Source: Woeseia sp.
GTDB lineage: Bacteria > Pseudomonadota > Gammaproteobacteria > Steroidobacterales > Woeseiaceae
Assembly: GCA_021773015.1 (NCBI GenBank)
Contig: JAJFKW010000006.1
Location: forward strand, 186,001 to 250,000
Reading direction: 5' to 3'
DNA: 64,000 nt
Shown here: positions 51,748-61,921 of the stretch, piece after piece
How positions within the stretch are numbered: the first letter of the stretch is position 1
Layout of the letters: each line of letters starts with the position of its first letter
The notes under the pieces: generated by a model
What the model was told of the DNA's origin: nothing
Seen by the model: only the letters and a program-made list of their open reading frames with translations
The model's database searches: none
Made by a program: the position numbers and the translations under genes

Positions 51748-53162
51748 AATGCTTCCGCGTTTTCGACAACTTCACTAGTGTTGCCAACGGTATCAAACAG
51801 AGCTCGAAGTTCCGCGAGGCTGGTGTCCGAATCAACACATTGATTATGATGCTGTCGTAGGAAATCGAGAATTGCAGGCCAAAGGGCGATCGCCTCGTCA
51901 ATTCGCGCATTTGACCCGGCATGGTATGCGCCAACCGAAATCAGGTCGCGACTTTCCTGATATGTGGAGTAAACCTGCCTAAATCTGGATATCAATTGTT
52001 GTTGACTATCTGTGGAAATCTGCGCCAACGCTCGACTGATCGACGCTTCGACATCGATCGCCGGATACACACCAGCATCGGCCATGGACCGCGACAATAC
52101 AATGTGCCCATCGAGTATGGCTCGCGAAGCATCGACAATCGGATCATTCTGGTCGTCACCTTCTGCAAGTACGGTATAGAACGCAGTAATAGAACCTTTG
52201 CCATCCGTTCCGTTGCCAGCACGCTCGACCAATTGCGGTAGCTTGGCAAATACTGACGGTGGATAGCCTTTCGTAGCGGGCGGTTCGCCGATCGCTAGCG
52301 CGATTTCACGTTGTGCTTGCGCAAATCGCGTTAACGAATCCATTAGCAACAAGACGTGCAAACCCTGGTCTCGAAAATGTTCGGCGATTGCCGCAGTCAA
52401 CCACGCACCGTGCATGCGCATTAGCGGTGTTTCGTCAGCGGGTGTCGCAACAACAACCGAGTGCTGCATACCATCTTTGCCCAACGACTCATCGATGAAT
52501 TCGCGAACCTCCCGGCCACGTTCGCCGACCAGCCCAACGACCACGACATCCGCATTAGTGTTGCGAGTCATCATGCCGAGCAACATGCTCTTACCGACGC
52601 CACTGCCAGCAAATAAACCCATCCTCTGCCCACGCCCGACCGCAAGCAGACCATTGATTGACCGCACGCCAACGTCCAATTGCGTCCGAATAGGAGAGCG
52701 ATCCAAAGGATTTATTGACTTACCAAAAAGTGGTACGCGTTTCCCGGAAACGATAGGCGGTCCAGAATCTAATGGTTTGCCCCGTCCGTCCAATACTCTA
52801 CCAAGCAAATCATTTCCGACCAATACTTCGGGGTTGCCGGACACTGGAATGACGCGTGTGTTGGGTAACACACCTCGCATGTCACCGACGGGCATAAGAA
52901 ACAGTCGCTCGCCGGAAAATCCGACGACTTCTGTTTCAATTTTGCGTCCATCTGCTGCGACGACATCGCATCGCCCACCCAACGGTGCGTGGCATCCTTC
53001 GGCTTCCATCGCCAACCCAACGGTTCTTTTCAAAGTACCTTCAACCACCATTTTCGGGCCACCGTCCAATGCGCGATCAATGAACGAGCCTAATCGAATG
53101 GATCGCTCCAAGTTTCGGTCTGGGTTCGGACCCACAACAATTTTGCTATCTTCCGCGGTCAT
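51744..53162 (-). CDS. fliI: flagellar export ATPase FliI
   Basis: 472 residues, an F1-beta-like ATPase. Walker [16 protein letters not shown], catalytic [14 protein letters not shown], Walker [21 protein letters not shown] and [18 protein letters not shown] are all present. Unlocks export substrates. Overlaps fliH by 4 bases and fliJ by 4. Confidence 0.97.
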   Translation of the reverse strand: MTAEDSKIVVGPNPDRNLERSIRLGSFIDRALDGGPKMVVEGTLKRTVGLAMEAEGCHAPLGGRCDVVAADGRKIETEVVGFSGERLFLMPVGDMRGVLPNTRVIPVSGNPEVLVGNDLLGRVLDGRGKPLDSGPPIVSGKRVPLFGKSINPLDRSPIRTQLDVGVRSINGLLAVGRGQRMGLFAGSGVGKSMLLGMMTRNTNADVVVVGLVGERGREVREFIDESLGKDGMQHSVVVATPADETPLMRMHGAWLTAAIAEHFRDQGLHVLLLMDSLTRFAQAQREIALAIGEPPATKGYPPSVFAKLPQLVERAGNGTDGKGSITAFYTVLAEGDDQNDPIVDASRAILDGHIVLSRSMADAGVYPAIDVEASISRALAQISTDSQQQLISRFRQVYSTYQESRDLISVGAYHAGSNARIDEAIALWPAILDFLRQHHNQCVDSDTSLAELRALFDTVGNTSEVVENAEAL

Positions 53163-53752
53163 CCTCGGTCGTCACCCATTATTTTGTTGATAACCGCCGC
53201 CAACCTCGACTCGGCCGAAGCATCAATTTGCGAATTGTCCGTGGTCACACGACAGCCACCCCTACTCGATAGCGGATCCTCAACAATCGTCCATGCAGGT
53301 TCACCCTCTGCTGGAGAAAGCGTATCTCTGATAAGCGCCGCATCATCGGGGTGCAGGTGAACTTGAACGGTCCGGCTGGCAATTGGCAACATTTGAATGG
53401 CCTCGCGCACCACGCCAATTATGTGCGTGGGTTCCAAGCGCAATTCGCGTCGGAATAACTGCTTGACGACCACCATGGCGAGCTCCACCAATTGCGTTTC
53501 AACCGATTCATCCAATTCCTCAAATGGCTCGCACAAAGCATGCAAGAGCTGATTCAGACGTTCCGCGCGCAGCGCAATGATGTCTTCTCCCGCCTTTTCG
53601 CCGGCCGCTTTGCCTTTTTCAAAGGCTTCGTCGTATGCCTCTTTTTGTAGCTCCTGAAGTCTGCCCGCAGTCAGATAACTTGGTCCGTCCGAGCCATCAA
53701 TTGATGGAACATTCCAACGCTGTGGATCTGCCGCACTCGGCGAATCAGACAT
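53159..53752 (-). CDS. fliH: flagellar export ATPase regulator FliH
   Basis: 197 residues from the ATG at 53752, which overlaps the fliG stop by 8 bases with GGAG just before. The frame extends 29 codons further into fliG but without a ribosome site. A Lys/Gly/Glu-rich helix ([19 protein letters not shown]) has GxxxG-like repeats, followed by the V-ATPase E-like domain. Holds FliI inactive and docks it to the C ring. Confidence 0.93.
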   Translation of the reverse strand: MSDSPSAADPQRWNVPSIDGSDGPSYLTAGRLQELQKEAYDEAFEKGKAAGEKAGEDIIALRAERLNQLLHALCEPFEELDESVETQLVELAMVVVKQLFRRELRLEPTHIIGVVREAIQMLPIASRTVQVHLHPDDAALIRDTLSPAEGEPAWTIVEDPLSSRGGCRVTTDNSQIDASAESRLAAVINKIMGDDRG

Positions 53753-54752
53753 ACTCCTCACCGCCTTGGCCAAGGTTGATGTCGCCTGCTTCCGCCAAGC
53801 GCCTGGCGACATCGAGTATTTCTTTTTGCGCTTCCTCAACCTCGCTCAATTTGATAGGCCCTTTTGCTTCCATATCCTCTTTCAACAGTGTCGCGGCGCG
53901 TTTCGACATATTGCCTAGAATCTTGTCGCTGATTTCCGGATCGCAACCCTTCAGAGCAACAACCAAAAGATCATTCGATATTTCGCGTAGCAGCGATTGA
54001 ATTCCGCGATCGTCAACTTTGAGGAGAGTATCGAATACAAACATCATCTCTTGTATGCGATCAGACAGTTCCTCGCTCTTGCTGCGAATTTCTTCGAGCA
54101 ACTCTTCGCCACGCTGCGGCTTGAGGGCATTGATAATATTGGCCGCAACCTTATCGCCGCCGACCTTTCGCGAGCCACCGACTGTTTGCTCGGACGATTT
54201 GCTCGCGATTAAGTTTTCAATTTCGGCGAGCGCGCTTTGCTGCACGTCGCTTAATCGAGCCACACGCATGATGACTTCGGATCGCAGTTCATCTGACAAC
54301 AATTCGATAACATCGGCGGCTTGCTCGGGTTCGAGATACGCCAAGACAATTGCGATAATCTGCGGATGCTCATCCTCTATTATGTTGGCAACTTCCCGCG
54401 ACGACATCCATTTCAAGGCATCAAGCCCTTTTGCTTCATCGCCGGAAATTATTCTGTCGATAAATGCGTTCGCCTTTGCGGGCCCAAAGGCGTTGCCCAG
54501 CAAATTGCGCACATAGTTTTCGGTGTCAACGCCAAAGGCTGTTTGGTCTTCAACGTCGGTAATAAATACATCCAAGACTTGGCCCGCTTGTATTCGAGAA
54601 ACATTTTTGAGGGATGCCATCGCCGTTCCAAGGCTCTGAACTTCCTTCGCGCCCATGTACTTTAGAACTTCGGCTGCCTCGCTCTCGCCCAGTGTCATCA
54701 ACAGCAAAGCCGCGTTCTGCGTGCCGGTGAGCTCACCATTCACTTCATCCAT
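53745..54752 (-). CDS. fliG: flagellar switch protein FliG
   Basis: 335 residues. N-terminal domain binds FliF; EHPQIIAIVLAYLEPEQAADVI is the middle-domain signature; the C-terminal domain holds the charged helix that meets the stator (DDRGIQSLLREISNDLL, then KRAATLLKEDME). Overlaps fliF by 8 bases. Confidence 0.97.
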   Translation of the reverse strand: MDEVNGELTGTQNAALLLMTLGESEAAEVLKYMGAKEVQSLGTAMASLKNVSRIQAGQVLDVFITDVEDQTAFGVDTENYVRNLLGNAFGPAKANAFIDRIISGDEAKGLDALKWMSSREVANIIEDEHPQIIAIVLAYLEPEQAADVIELLSDELRSEVIMRVARLSDVQQSALAEIENLIASKSSEQTVGGSRKVGGDKVAANIINALKPQRGEELLEEIRSKSEELSDRIQEMMFVFDTLLKVDDRGIQSLLREISNDLLVVALKGCDPEISDKILGNMSKRAATLLKEDMEAKGPIKLSEVEEAQKEILDVARRLAEAGDINLGQGGEEYV

Positions 54753-56415
54753 CGACCGACACCCACTTCTTAACGACTTGCGCTACGCGCGCCGGATCGT
54801 GACCGGTAATGTTCTTGGCGGCAGCAACTTTTTCATCATAATTGGGCAACGGCACAGGCGCGCCTGAAGAGGAAATTTGCGGGGCGCCTCCCGGCGTAAC
54901 AACATAATTTGGCATGCCGGTGACGAAATCCGCGGACACTCCAGCGCCGCTCGAGACAACGCTTCGCAGCATTGGTCGCACAACGCCGAAAGCGATAGCC
55001 AGAACCAGCACCGCACCGAGAATTTGTTTCAGCGAATCACGAACAATAGGTTTTTCCCAAATCGCCGGCGCTTCTGCTTCCTCCACCGGCGCCACACTCT
55101 TAAAGGCTGTGTTCATAAACACCACGGTATCGCCACGAGCCTCGTCGAAACCCACCGCCTCTTTCACAAGCGCTGTAAATCGGGCGACATCTTCAGGCGT
55201 TATAGATGATTGAGCCTCTGCGTCTGACGAAGCAGCACTACCTGCGTTAGCATCGGTGACACTATCGTCGACAAGAACGGCAACCGATAATTTGCTAATG
55301 TTGCCCGCATTCGGTCTTACATGGCTAATGGTACGATCCACCTCGAAATTCCGCACACTTGATCGTGTCGTATTGGATGGCGGAGTTGCTTCCGCACCTG
55401 TATCCGCGGCTGCCTGAGGATTTGCTGCACCCGATGATTCCGGCGGCTGGTTGCTTACGGCGCCCGGCACGCCGGATGCTGCGGAGGTGCCGCCCGAGCG
55501 CTGCTGTTCATTAATTTGCTCGCTTCTAACGACAGTTTTTGCTGGATCGAATGACTCGCGAGTCTCCTCCGTAATTGTAAAATCAACGTCTGCCGACACC
55601 TGAGCACGAACGCGCCCGGCACCAACAATCGGTGTCAACAGATCTTCGATCTTGCGTTTTAGCGTTTCCTCCAGGCGCTGTGAATATCTGAACTGACTCG
55701 CCGCCAGAATGTCTCCCGCTTTTTGGTCTCCAGAACTCAGCAAACGGCCTTGTTCGTCAATTACAGTTACGTTCTTGGTTGATAAATTCGGAACGCTGGA
55801 CGCAACGAGGTTGACAATAGCTGACGCTTGATCCGGCTCCAAAGATCGTCCACGGCCAAGCTGCAGAAACACAGATGCGCTTGCTTGACGATCACTACGT
55901 ATGAATGACGTTTGCTTTGGCAAAGCAAGATGAATCCTTGCATCGTTTACTGCACCGATGCTTGAAATCGTTCTCGCAAGCTCGGCTTCCAGTGCATGTT
56001 GATAACGAGCGCTCTCCATGAATTGACTGACACCAAAGCTTGATTGATCTTGCATATTGTCCATGCCGGCCGACACGCTTTGTGGTAATCCTTGCGATGC
56101 CAGGCGCAGCCGTGCAGTGTGCAGGCTGGCTACCGGCACCATTACACTGCCATTTGAATCGCTAATCTTAAATTCTATATTCGCGTTGCGTAATGCCTCC
56201 GCGACCTCCGATGCCTCTGCCGCATCCAGGCCGCCGTACAACTGTGTGTAACTTGGCGTCTGCGACCAAAGAACGATTGCAAAACCTGCGGCAACAGCCG
56301 CAGCCACGCCGATCAAAAGTATCAATTGACGCACCGCCGGTATGCGCTGCAAACCTGCAAGATTGATATTCGATGCCGGTATCACGTTTTGTTGTATGAC
56401 TGTACTGTTATCCAT
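54745..56415 (-). CDS. fliF: flagellar MS-ring protein FliF
   Basis: 556 residues with two membrane helices (about 28-48 and near 445-465), ring-building motifs (QLYGGLDAAEASEVAEAL, ESARYQHALEAELARTI, HLALPKQTSFIRSDRQASASVFL) and the C-terminal FliG-binding tail. A low-complexity Ala/Ser/Pro loop near 310-345 is common in the family. Confidence 0.97.
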   Translation of the reverse strand: MDNSTVIQQNVIPASNINLAGLQRIPAVRQLILLIGVAAAVAAGFAIVLWSQTPSYTQLYGGLDAAEASEVAEALRNANIEFKISDSNGSVMVPVASLHTARLRLASQGLPQSVSAGMDNMQDQSSFGVSQFMESARYQHALEAELARTISSIGAVNDARIHLALPKQTSFIRSDRQASASVFLQLGRGRSLEPDQASAIVNLVASSVPNLSTKNVTVIDEQGRLLSSGDQKAGDILAASQFRYSQRLEETLKRKIEDLLTPIVGAGRVRAQVSADVDFTITEETRESFDPAKTVVRSEQINEQQRSGGTSAASGVPGAVSNQPPESSGAANPQAAADTGAEATPPSNTTRSSVRNFEVDRTISHVRPNAGNISKLSVAVLVDDSVTDANAGSAASSDAEAQSSITPEDVARFTALVKEAVGFDEARGDTVVFMNTAFKSVAPVEEAEAPAIWEKPIVRDSLKQILGAVLVLAIAFGVVRPMLRSVVSSGAGVSADFVTGMPNYVVTPGGAPQISSSGAPVPLPNYDEKVAAAKNITGHDPARVAQVVKKWVSVDG

Positions 56416-56452
56416 CGCAGATTATTTTTCCTCAATATCTCAATGCGCTTTC

Positions 56453-56773
56453 TTAAACGGGCATATTCATAATGTCCTGATATGCCGTAACCAATTTGTT
56501 CCGCACTTCTGTTACTGCTCGAAATGACAGATTCGCCTTTTGGCCAGAGATCATTACCTCGGCTAGTGTTGCGCTGCCCTCGCCCGCGCTAAATGCTTTG
56601 GTCATGTCACCCGCATGCATCTGTGCCTCATTGACGGAGTCCAACGTCGACTTCAACATCTCGCCGAAGCCGCTGGTGCCATCTATGCTATTTTCCGGCG
56701 CCTGTAGATTTCCGCTGTACGAGCGGATTTGCTCCAACAATTGCTGAGAATTAATCGGGCTAATCTGATTCAT
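56453..56773 (-). CDS. fliE: flagellar hook-basal body protein FliE
   Basis: 106 residues with FGEMLKSTLDSVNEAQ and EVMISGQKANLSFRAVTEVRNKLVTAYQDIMNMPV, the diagnostic C-terminus. Joins MS ring and rod. ATG overlaps the fleR stop by 4 bases, so fliE is read from the fleSR operon. Confidence 0.95.
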   Translation of the reverse strand: MNQISPINSQQLLEQIRSYSGNLQAPENSIDGTSGFGEMLKSTLDSVNEAQMHAGDMTKAFSAGEGSATLAEVMISGQKANLSFRAVTEVRNKLVTAYQDIMNMPV

Positions 56774-58137
56774 CTTGGATCTCCGGTATGAGTCTGAGTC
56801 GTGTCATTCGCGCGAAAGTCGCCCGGAATATCAATGCCCTGCTCGCGCATCCGGGCAAGTTTGTATCGTAGCGTTCGCGCACTAATACCAAGGGATTTCG
56901 CCACGTCACTGCGTCTTGCAGTGCCGTTTCGGAGAGCGTCAAGAATTAAGCGATGTTCGTGAACACGCACGTCATCTTGGAGTTCACCAGGCAGCGTAGC
57001 GTGCTGATTTGCGACACCGCAGTGTTCGAATATCAGCTGGTCGGCATCGATGGTGTCGCTTTGGCTCAGAATAAGCGTCCGTTGCAATGTATTTTGCAGC
57101 TCACGAACGTTTCCCGGCCAACTATGCCCGAGGAGCTTTGATTCCGCATCGCGCGAAAGTACCGGCGGTCTCGCCGAGCTCGATGCGAATTTTGCAAGCG
57201 CCATTTCCGCTAACGGAATGATATCGGCAGGGCGCTCTCTGAGCGGGGCGATATGCAAAGGAAAAACGTTCAAGCGGTAGTAGAGGTCTTCGCGAAAATT
57301 CCCATCGGCTACGAATTGCCGTAGATCCCGGTTGGTTGTTGCCAAAACTCGAACGTCCAGCGCGATCGTGCGCTGCGAGCCAATCCGTTCGACCTCTCGC
57401 TCCTGTATGACTCGCAGTAGTTTCGCCTGCAGGCCGAGATCCATTTCAGATATCTCATCGAGGAGAATGGTGCCACCGTTGGCCTGCTCAAATTTTCCGG
57501 CGTGTGCCGAAATGGCTCCGGTGAATGCACCCTTTTCATGACCAAACAATACGGCCTCAAGCATGCTCTCCGGAATAGCCGCACAGTTGATTGCGACGAA
57601 TGGTTGATTGGCGCGACTAGAATGTCGATGAATATACTTTGCGACCACTTCCTTGCCGCATCCACTATCTCCACTGATCGTTACCGTGGCATCTGTTTTC
57701 GCTACTCGACCAGCAACACGCAACAGATTCTGTGACTGAGGGTCTTCCGCGACCGGTCTGTCCGGATCTGTCGTCGGATTTAGATATTTGTCTGCCAAAT
57801 GTTTTATTTGCTTTGCGTCAAATGGTTTCACCAAGAAATCGGATGCGCCGTTGCGCATGACAGACACCGCACTTTCAACGGATCCGTACGCGCTCATCAA
57901 CACCGTCGGCAATGCCGGGTAGTCTTTGCGCAGCCGCCGAAGTAGTTGATTGCCGTCGATAGGCGCCATTTGAACATCACTGATTACGAGCCCAACCGCT
58001 TGCTCGCGCAGAACATCAAGCGCTTCTTGGCCGTTCTCGGCGGTGATTACCGGACGCTCTTCGCTATTTAGCGTTTCGTATAGCGCGTTGCGCAAATTCT
58101 CATCATCTTCGACGACCAGAATGGCTGGGCTAGTCAT
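56770..58137 (-). CDS. fleR: sigma-54 response regulator FleR/FlrC
   Basis: 455 residues. Receiver domain with Asp11, Asp12, phospho-acceptor Asp54 (VISDVQM) and the lysine in LVKPF; AAA+ domain with GDSGCGKE, intact GAFTGA ([10 protein letters not shown]), ILLDEISEM and [14 protein letters not shown]; a Fis-type DNA-binding end ([20 protein letters not shown]). Activates mid-tier flagellar operons. Walker A has Cys in place of the usual Thr. Overlaps fleS by 4 bases. Confidence 0.95.
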   Translation of the reverse strand: MTSPAILVVEDDENLRNALYETLNSEERPVITAENGQEALDVLREQAVGLVISDVQMAPIDGNQLLRRLRKDYPALPTVLMSAYGSVESAVSVMRNGASDFLVKPFDAKQIKHLADKYLNPTTDPDRPVAEDPQSQNLLRVAGRVAKTDATVTISGDSGCGKEVVAKYIHRHSSRANQPFVAINCAAIPESMLEAVLFGHEKGAFTGAISAHAGKFEQANGGTILLDEISEMDLGLQAKLLRVIQEREVERIGSQRTIALDVRVLATTNRDLRQFVADGNFREDLYYRLNVFPLHIAPLRERPADIIPLAEMALAKFASSSARPPVLSRDAESKLLGHSWPGNVRELQNTLQRTLILSQSDTIDADQLIFEHCGVANQHATLPGELQDDVRVHEHRLILDALRNGTARRSDVAKSLGISARTLRYKLARMREQGIDIPGDFRANDTTQTHTGDPR

Positions 58138-59291
58138 GATCCATGCTCCAGTAGGGAGTCGTTGGCATTCGGTAGCTGCAAACTGAATGTTGTGCCTGTA
58201 CTGTCCGAGTCACAAACGACCGTTCCGCCATGTGCTTCCGCTACCGTTTTAACAACGGCGAGGCCAAGTCCGGTACCTTGTGGCCTCGTGGTGAAAAACG
58301 GTTCAAATATTTTAGATGACAGGTCGCTCGAAATTCCGGGGCCGTCATCGGCAACCATCAATGTCGTATGCTTATTGTCGCGGTGCGCTAGTAGCGCGAT
58401 TTTCGCCGTTCCCGGTGCGGACTGCGCAGCGTTCGCAATTAGGTTGATCAACGCACCCTTCAATGACTCGGCGTTTGCAAATATGCGTAATTCGGTGGGT
58501 ACTTCGCCGACGATGAGTTTTGCGCCGCCGGGTAGCTGACCGCTTATCAAAGCGTCAGTATCGGCAAATAATTCGGCAACTGAAACCGGCGCTTCTACGG
58601 CCCGTGCGCCGGCGGCGAAGCCAAGCATGTTACCGACCATGTTCTCAATGTCGTTTAATCGATCGGCGATTTTCCGAACAACGTTAGCGTTTTCATGATG
58701 CGCGGTGTCGATCTGCTCCAATCCAAGCATCGCGGTTGCTAATGGTGTCCGTACCTGATGGGCGAATTCTGCGGTCATTCTGCCTATTTCGGATAGGCGT
58801 TCTTGCTGTTGTCGCAATTGCGTCATTTGTTGACTTTTTGTGACGTCCGACAGAAGCAGTATTTCGCCGATGCCGTTTTGCAGCGGATTCCGCGACAGAT
58901 TCAGCCAGCGGCCATCGCGCAATTTCAAGTGGCCGTTGTTGCTGGAATCTGCGCAGAATTCTCGACTGACAATTTCAGACCACGAACATTTTAGTAACGG
59001 TCTGTGCAACAGCTTCGCAGCATGACTGTTTAGATCTCTAACAACGCCGTTAGCATCCAACACCACTACGGCACCAGGCATCGCTTCCAGAAGTAGTTTC
59101 AACTGCTTGCCCAACCGCTCGTTCTTCATGTGCTGGGTGAGGCTTTCGGTTCGCGCAAGCCGCAATTCACGGCCTAGCGTATCGACCTTTTTCTGCAATG
59201 ACTTGGACGTCTGATCAAGTACGCTGGAATGCTGATTGAACACGTCAAAAGCATTCTGTAGATCATGTGCTGTCGATGATGGCGTAGCCAA
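58134..59291 (-). CDS. fleS: soluble sensor kinase FleS/FlrB
   Basis: 385 residues without membrane helices: an N-terminal coiled coil, a PAS domain (about 70-155), an H-box AHQVRTPLATAM with the phospho-acceptor histidine, and an ATPase domain with NLIANAAQSAP, DDGPGI and GTGLGLAVV. Phosphorylates FleR during flagellar assembly. Confidence 0.94.
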   Translation of the reverse strand: MATPSSTAHDLQNAFDVFNQHSSVLDQTSKSLQKKVDTLGRELRLARTESLTQHMKNERLGKQLKLLLEAMPGAVVVLDANGVVRDLNSHAAKLLHRPLLKCSWSEIVSREFCADSSNNGHLKLRDGRWLNLSRNPLQNGIGEILLLSDVTKSQQMTQLRQQQERLSEIGRMTAEFAHQVRTPLATAMLGLEQIDTAHHENANVVRKIADRLNDIENMVGNMLGFAAGARAVEAPVSVAELFADTDALISGQLPGGAKLIVGEVPTELRIFANAESLKGALINLIANAAQSAPGTAKIALLAHRDNKHTTLMVADDGPGISSDLSSKIFEPFFTTRPQGTGLGLAVVKTVAEAHGGTVVCDSDSTGTTFSLQLPNANDSLLEHGS

Positions 59292-59599
59292 TCCAATTCT
59301 CCGTCTCTAAAATGCACTTTAAATAGGACAAAGCAAATTGCGTGCCAAGATAGCTTATCGTTAATTATCAATAAGTTAGAATGTGCTCGCAGTGCTCCAA
59401 TCGCGTCAATTTTCTGACACTAGACAATATTTCGCCGCATCGGCACTTACCAACTGATAGCGGCCAGGTGCGTCGCTGCGCTGAATTTCTCGGTCAGTAG
59501 GCGTATGGGAGCGTGGGGCACCATGCGATCTAACGGCCGGCGCTGAGCCAATCTATCGTTGAATATGGTTTGAATCGTCGGGAATAGTTGAAGCGATGG
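59292..59599 (-). other. intergenic region between fleQ and fleS
   Basis: 308 bases without a gene. It holds the sigma-54 promoter of fleS at its left end (59332-59347). The rest, which follows the fleQ stop, shows no clear terminator or repeat; activator sites for FleQ would be expected here but none is recognisable by eye. Confidence 0.6.
59332..59347 (-). promoter_or_regulatory. sigma-54 promoter of fleSR-fliE
   Basis: Minus strand TGGCACG-CAAT-TTGCT, a complete -24/-12 match. Start point near 59321, 30 bases before the fleS ATG. FleQ is the expected activator. Confidence 0.85.
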
Positions 59600-60943
59600 C
59601 TATCGCTGTTGAATGCCGTACTTGCCGAGTTTCTCAACTAACGTTGTCCTGCGCATCTTTAACATTCTCGCCGCCTTGGCAACGACAGCGTTCGATGCAT
59701 CCATAGCTTGAACAATTAAGTCGCGCTCAACCGCTTGAATGTGACTCTTTAGATTTGCCGTACCCTGTTGCAATGTCTCGATAGACACTGATGTTTGATC
59801 AAGCGATTCAATTTGATTCTTACAGTACTTTTCGGGTAAATCAGTAACTTCGATGACGCCGTTAGGCTTCAGAATTGCCAAGCGCTCCACCAAATTACTT
59901 AGTTCTCGAATATTGCCCGGCCAATCGTACCTTGCCAAGACTTGTACAACACTCGGGCTGACGCGAAGTTCGGTAGTCGCATCGGCATTGTGGCGTAGCA
60001 GTAACTCGTCAAGGAGCTGCGGCAAGTCCGATGCTCTTTTGTACAATGGCGGCATTTCGATCGGAAATACGTTGAGGCGATAAAACAAATCTTCACGAAA
60101 ATCACCACTTTTTACAGCTGCCGGCAAATCGCGATGCGTAGCGGCGATGATTCTAACGTCGCATTTTTTTATTTTGTTACTCCCGACGCGTTCGAAAGTA
60201 CGTTCCTGTAAAACGCGGAGCAATTTGACTTGCATTGGCAGACTCATGTCGCCGATTTCATCTAAAAATAATGTGCCGCCTTCTGCAAGCTCGAAGCGGC
60301 CTATCCGCGCGCTGATGGCGCCGGTAAACGCGCCCTTGTCATGGCCAAAAAGCTCGCTTTCCAGCAATTCAGGGGGAATCGCACCACAGTTGATTGGCAC
60401 AAATGGCTTGTCGGCGCGCTCTGATAGCTCATGAATCGTGCGTGCGACGAGTTCCTTTCCTGTGCCTGACTCGCCCGTAACCAGCACGGTCGTGTCAAAG
60501 TCTGCCACCTGCTCGATACTTCGTCTTACTGCACGAATCGGTCGCGAGGTGCCCGTAATGGTCTGCCGGCGGTTTCGACCGCGATAACGCTCGGCCCGAC
60601 GCAACAGCCGAACGATTTGTGATCTCTTGAGTGGGCTATCAAGCGTCCAGATCGGTCCGTCACCCTCTAGCGCAAGCGCACCATCCACGGAATCGATTCG
60701 CAATACTGGAAGATTCGGTCGCGCTCGACGCAATATGGCAGCGGCGCTTCGCAAACCCGAACCACTCGGCATATCGCCTAATACTAAGGCGACGTCCGCG
60801 TCGTCCATCCAGTCTTTTGCAGTAGGGTCGGTATCGCTGGTCGCTGAGTAGTTTAAGAATTGCAGGCGGTGCGATAGCTCGGCTGCTCGAGCCAGATTGG
60901 CATCGATTATGTGTACTCGAGGCTGTTTGATCGCAGACTGCAT
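59600..60943 (-). CDS. fleQ: flagellar master regulator FleQ/FlrA
   Basis: 447 residues: a receiver-like FleQ domain (1-120) without a convincing phosphorylation site, the AAA+ domain (Walker A GESGTGKE 157-164, GAFTGA 204-209, [25 protein letters not shown]), and a Fis-type helix-turn-helix ending [15 protein letters not shown]. FleQ starts the flagellar cascade at sigma-54 promoters and in Pseudomonas also answers c-di-GMP and FleN. A second, split FleQ-like gene lies at 32523-34021. A CRP-type site is 73-94 bases upstream. Confidence 0.95.
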   Translation of the reverse strand: MQSAIKQPRVHIIDANLARAAELSHRLQFLNYSATSDTDPTAKDWMDDADVALVLGDMPSGSGLRSAAAILRRARPNLPVLRIDSVDGALALEGDGPIWTLDSPLKRSQIVRLLRRAERYRGRNRRQTITGTSRPIRAVRRSIEQVADFDTTVLVTGESGTGKELVARTIHELSERADKPFVPINCGAIPPELLESELFGHDKGAFTGAISARIGRFELAEGGTLFLDEIGDMSLPMQVKLLRVLQERTFERVGSNKIKKCDVRIIAATHRDLPAAVKSGDFREDLFYRLNVFPIEMPPLYKRASDLPQLLDELLLRHNADATTELRVSPSVVQVLARYDWPGNIRELSNLVERLAILKPNGVIEVTDLPEKYCKNQIESLDQTSVSIETLQQGTANLKSHIQAVERDLIVQAMDASNAVVAKAARMLKMRRTTLVEKLGKYGIQQR

Positions 60944-61015
60944 ACCGTTTTTCCCAACCCTGCTTATGTAAAAGCGCTACATCGAGGGTCGAGCATATCG
61001 GCTCAAAAGCGCCAG

Positions 61016-61037
61016 ATTTGTGATTCACCTCACAAAT
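61016..61037. promoter_or_regulatory. CRP/Vfr-type operator upstream of fleQ
   Basis: ATTTGTGA, six bases, TCACAAAT: perfectly symmetrical 8-base arms with the TGTGA-N6-TCACA core of CRP-family sites. The centre is about 83 bases before the fleQ start. In Pseudomonas Vfr acts on fleQ, in Vibrio CRP acts on flagellar genes; the direction of control here is unknown. Confidence 0.75.
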
Positions 61038-61124
61038 ATCGACATTCTTACGTAATACTGGCAAAGCGATTTACGGGAAAATCTGCCAGCCGAATGGCAA
61101 AATCAGTGTGACACTCGCTCAAAT

Positions 61125-61475
61125 TCAGCCTGGTGATCCCGCCAAATCGGCGTTCTTATAGGCCTTTGTTGCCGTCTGTCCATTGCGAATCGCTGTCAGT
61201 TTCTCAACGACTTCACGCTTAGCATAGCTTGCCTGCGCGTTGACCTTGTCGGTACTACGGCGAACAGCAGTCACCAATTGACGCCGTTCACCCTCGGGTA
61301 CCTGCAGCAAAACATCACACATTCGAGCTGCGATCGCCTGCACGCGAACCCATTCACCGTTCTCGGACAATTCTTCCATCTGCGCCGCCATATCCAACGC
61401 GATGTCCCTTGGACAACTTTCCCTTGGGCCATTTTCCTTTGGGCTACTTTGTATAACTTCTGCATTTGCGGCCAT
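61125..61475 (-). CDS. FliT-like flagellar chaperone
   Basis: 116 residues. A charged start, then helices (MAAQMEELSENGEWVRVQAIAARMCDVLLQV) resembling the FliT/FlaI-type chaperones found after fliS. FliT usually holds FliD before export. Assignment rests on position (fliD-fliS-this gene) and the helical pattern; sequence alone is weakly diagnostic. Starts 17 bases after fliS. Confidence 0.65.
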   Translation of the reverse strand: MAANAEVIQSSPKENGPRESCPRDIALDMAAQMEELSENGEWVRVQAIAARMCDVLLQVPEGERRQLVTAVRRSTDKVNAQASYAKREVVEKLTAIRNGQTATKAYKNADLAGSPG

Positions 61476-61492
61476 ATCTCACCTCACTGCTG

Positions 61493-61912
61493 TCAGTTAG
61501 AAACTACTTCCATGTCTGCCACCTCGTCTGCAATAGCATCCCAGGCCTCTTTGACTTCGCGCATCAGTCCCGCCACCTCATCAATTAGAGCGATATCGTT
61601 TTGCATGTTCGCCTGCAACAGGCGTCGCGTCATGTAGTCATATAGGGCATCGAAGTTACCCGATAACCTAGCATTCGGCTTATGATTCAGACTCACTTGC
61701 AGGCCACTGATGATGCCAATTGCGGCACTTATGTTGCTGCCCTTTTCGGCAACCGCGTTGCGCTGCATGTAGCCGCGAGCTACGACCAGCTTCGTCAATA
61801 CACGTTCCATCATTAACTGAATCAATCTGTGCGGCGACGCTTCTTCGACTTCGCTGCGAACATCAATCTGCTGATACGCTTTTGCGCCGGCGGTTGTCCC
61901 TGAATTGATCAT
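61493..61912 (-). CDS. fliS: flagellin export chaperone FliS
   Basis: 139 residues, four-helix bundle with the FliS signature (AYQQIDVRSEVEEASPHRLIQLMMERVL, GLQVSLNHK, YDYMTRRLLQAN). Prevents early flagellin polymerisation. 9 bases after fliD. Confidence 0.95.
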   Translation of the reverse strand: MINSGTTAGAKAYQQIDVRSEVEEASPHRLIQLMMERVLTKLVVARGYMQRNAVAEKGSNISAAIGIISGLQVSLNHKPNARLSGNFDALYDYMTRRLLQANMQNDIALIDEVAGLMREVKEAWDAIADEVADMEVVSN

Positions 61913-61921
61913 TCCAAATTC

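Noticed and set aside
52414-53190. 258-codon plus-strand frame across fliI
   Set aside because: Antisense to an unmistakable FliI, very rich in Pro, Ser, Arg and Thr, with no family resemblance.
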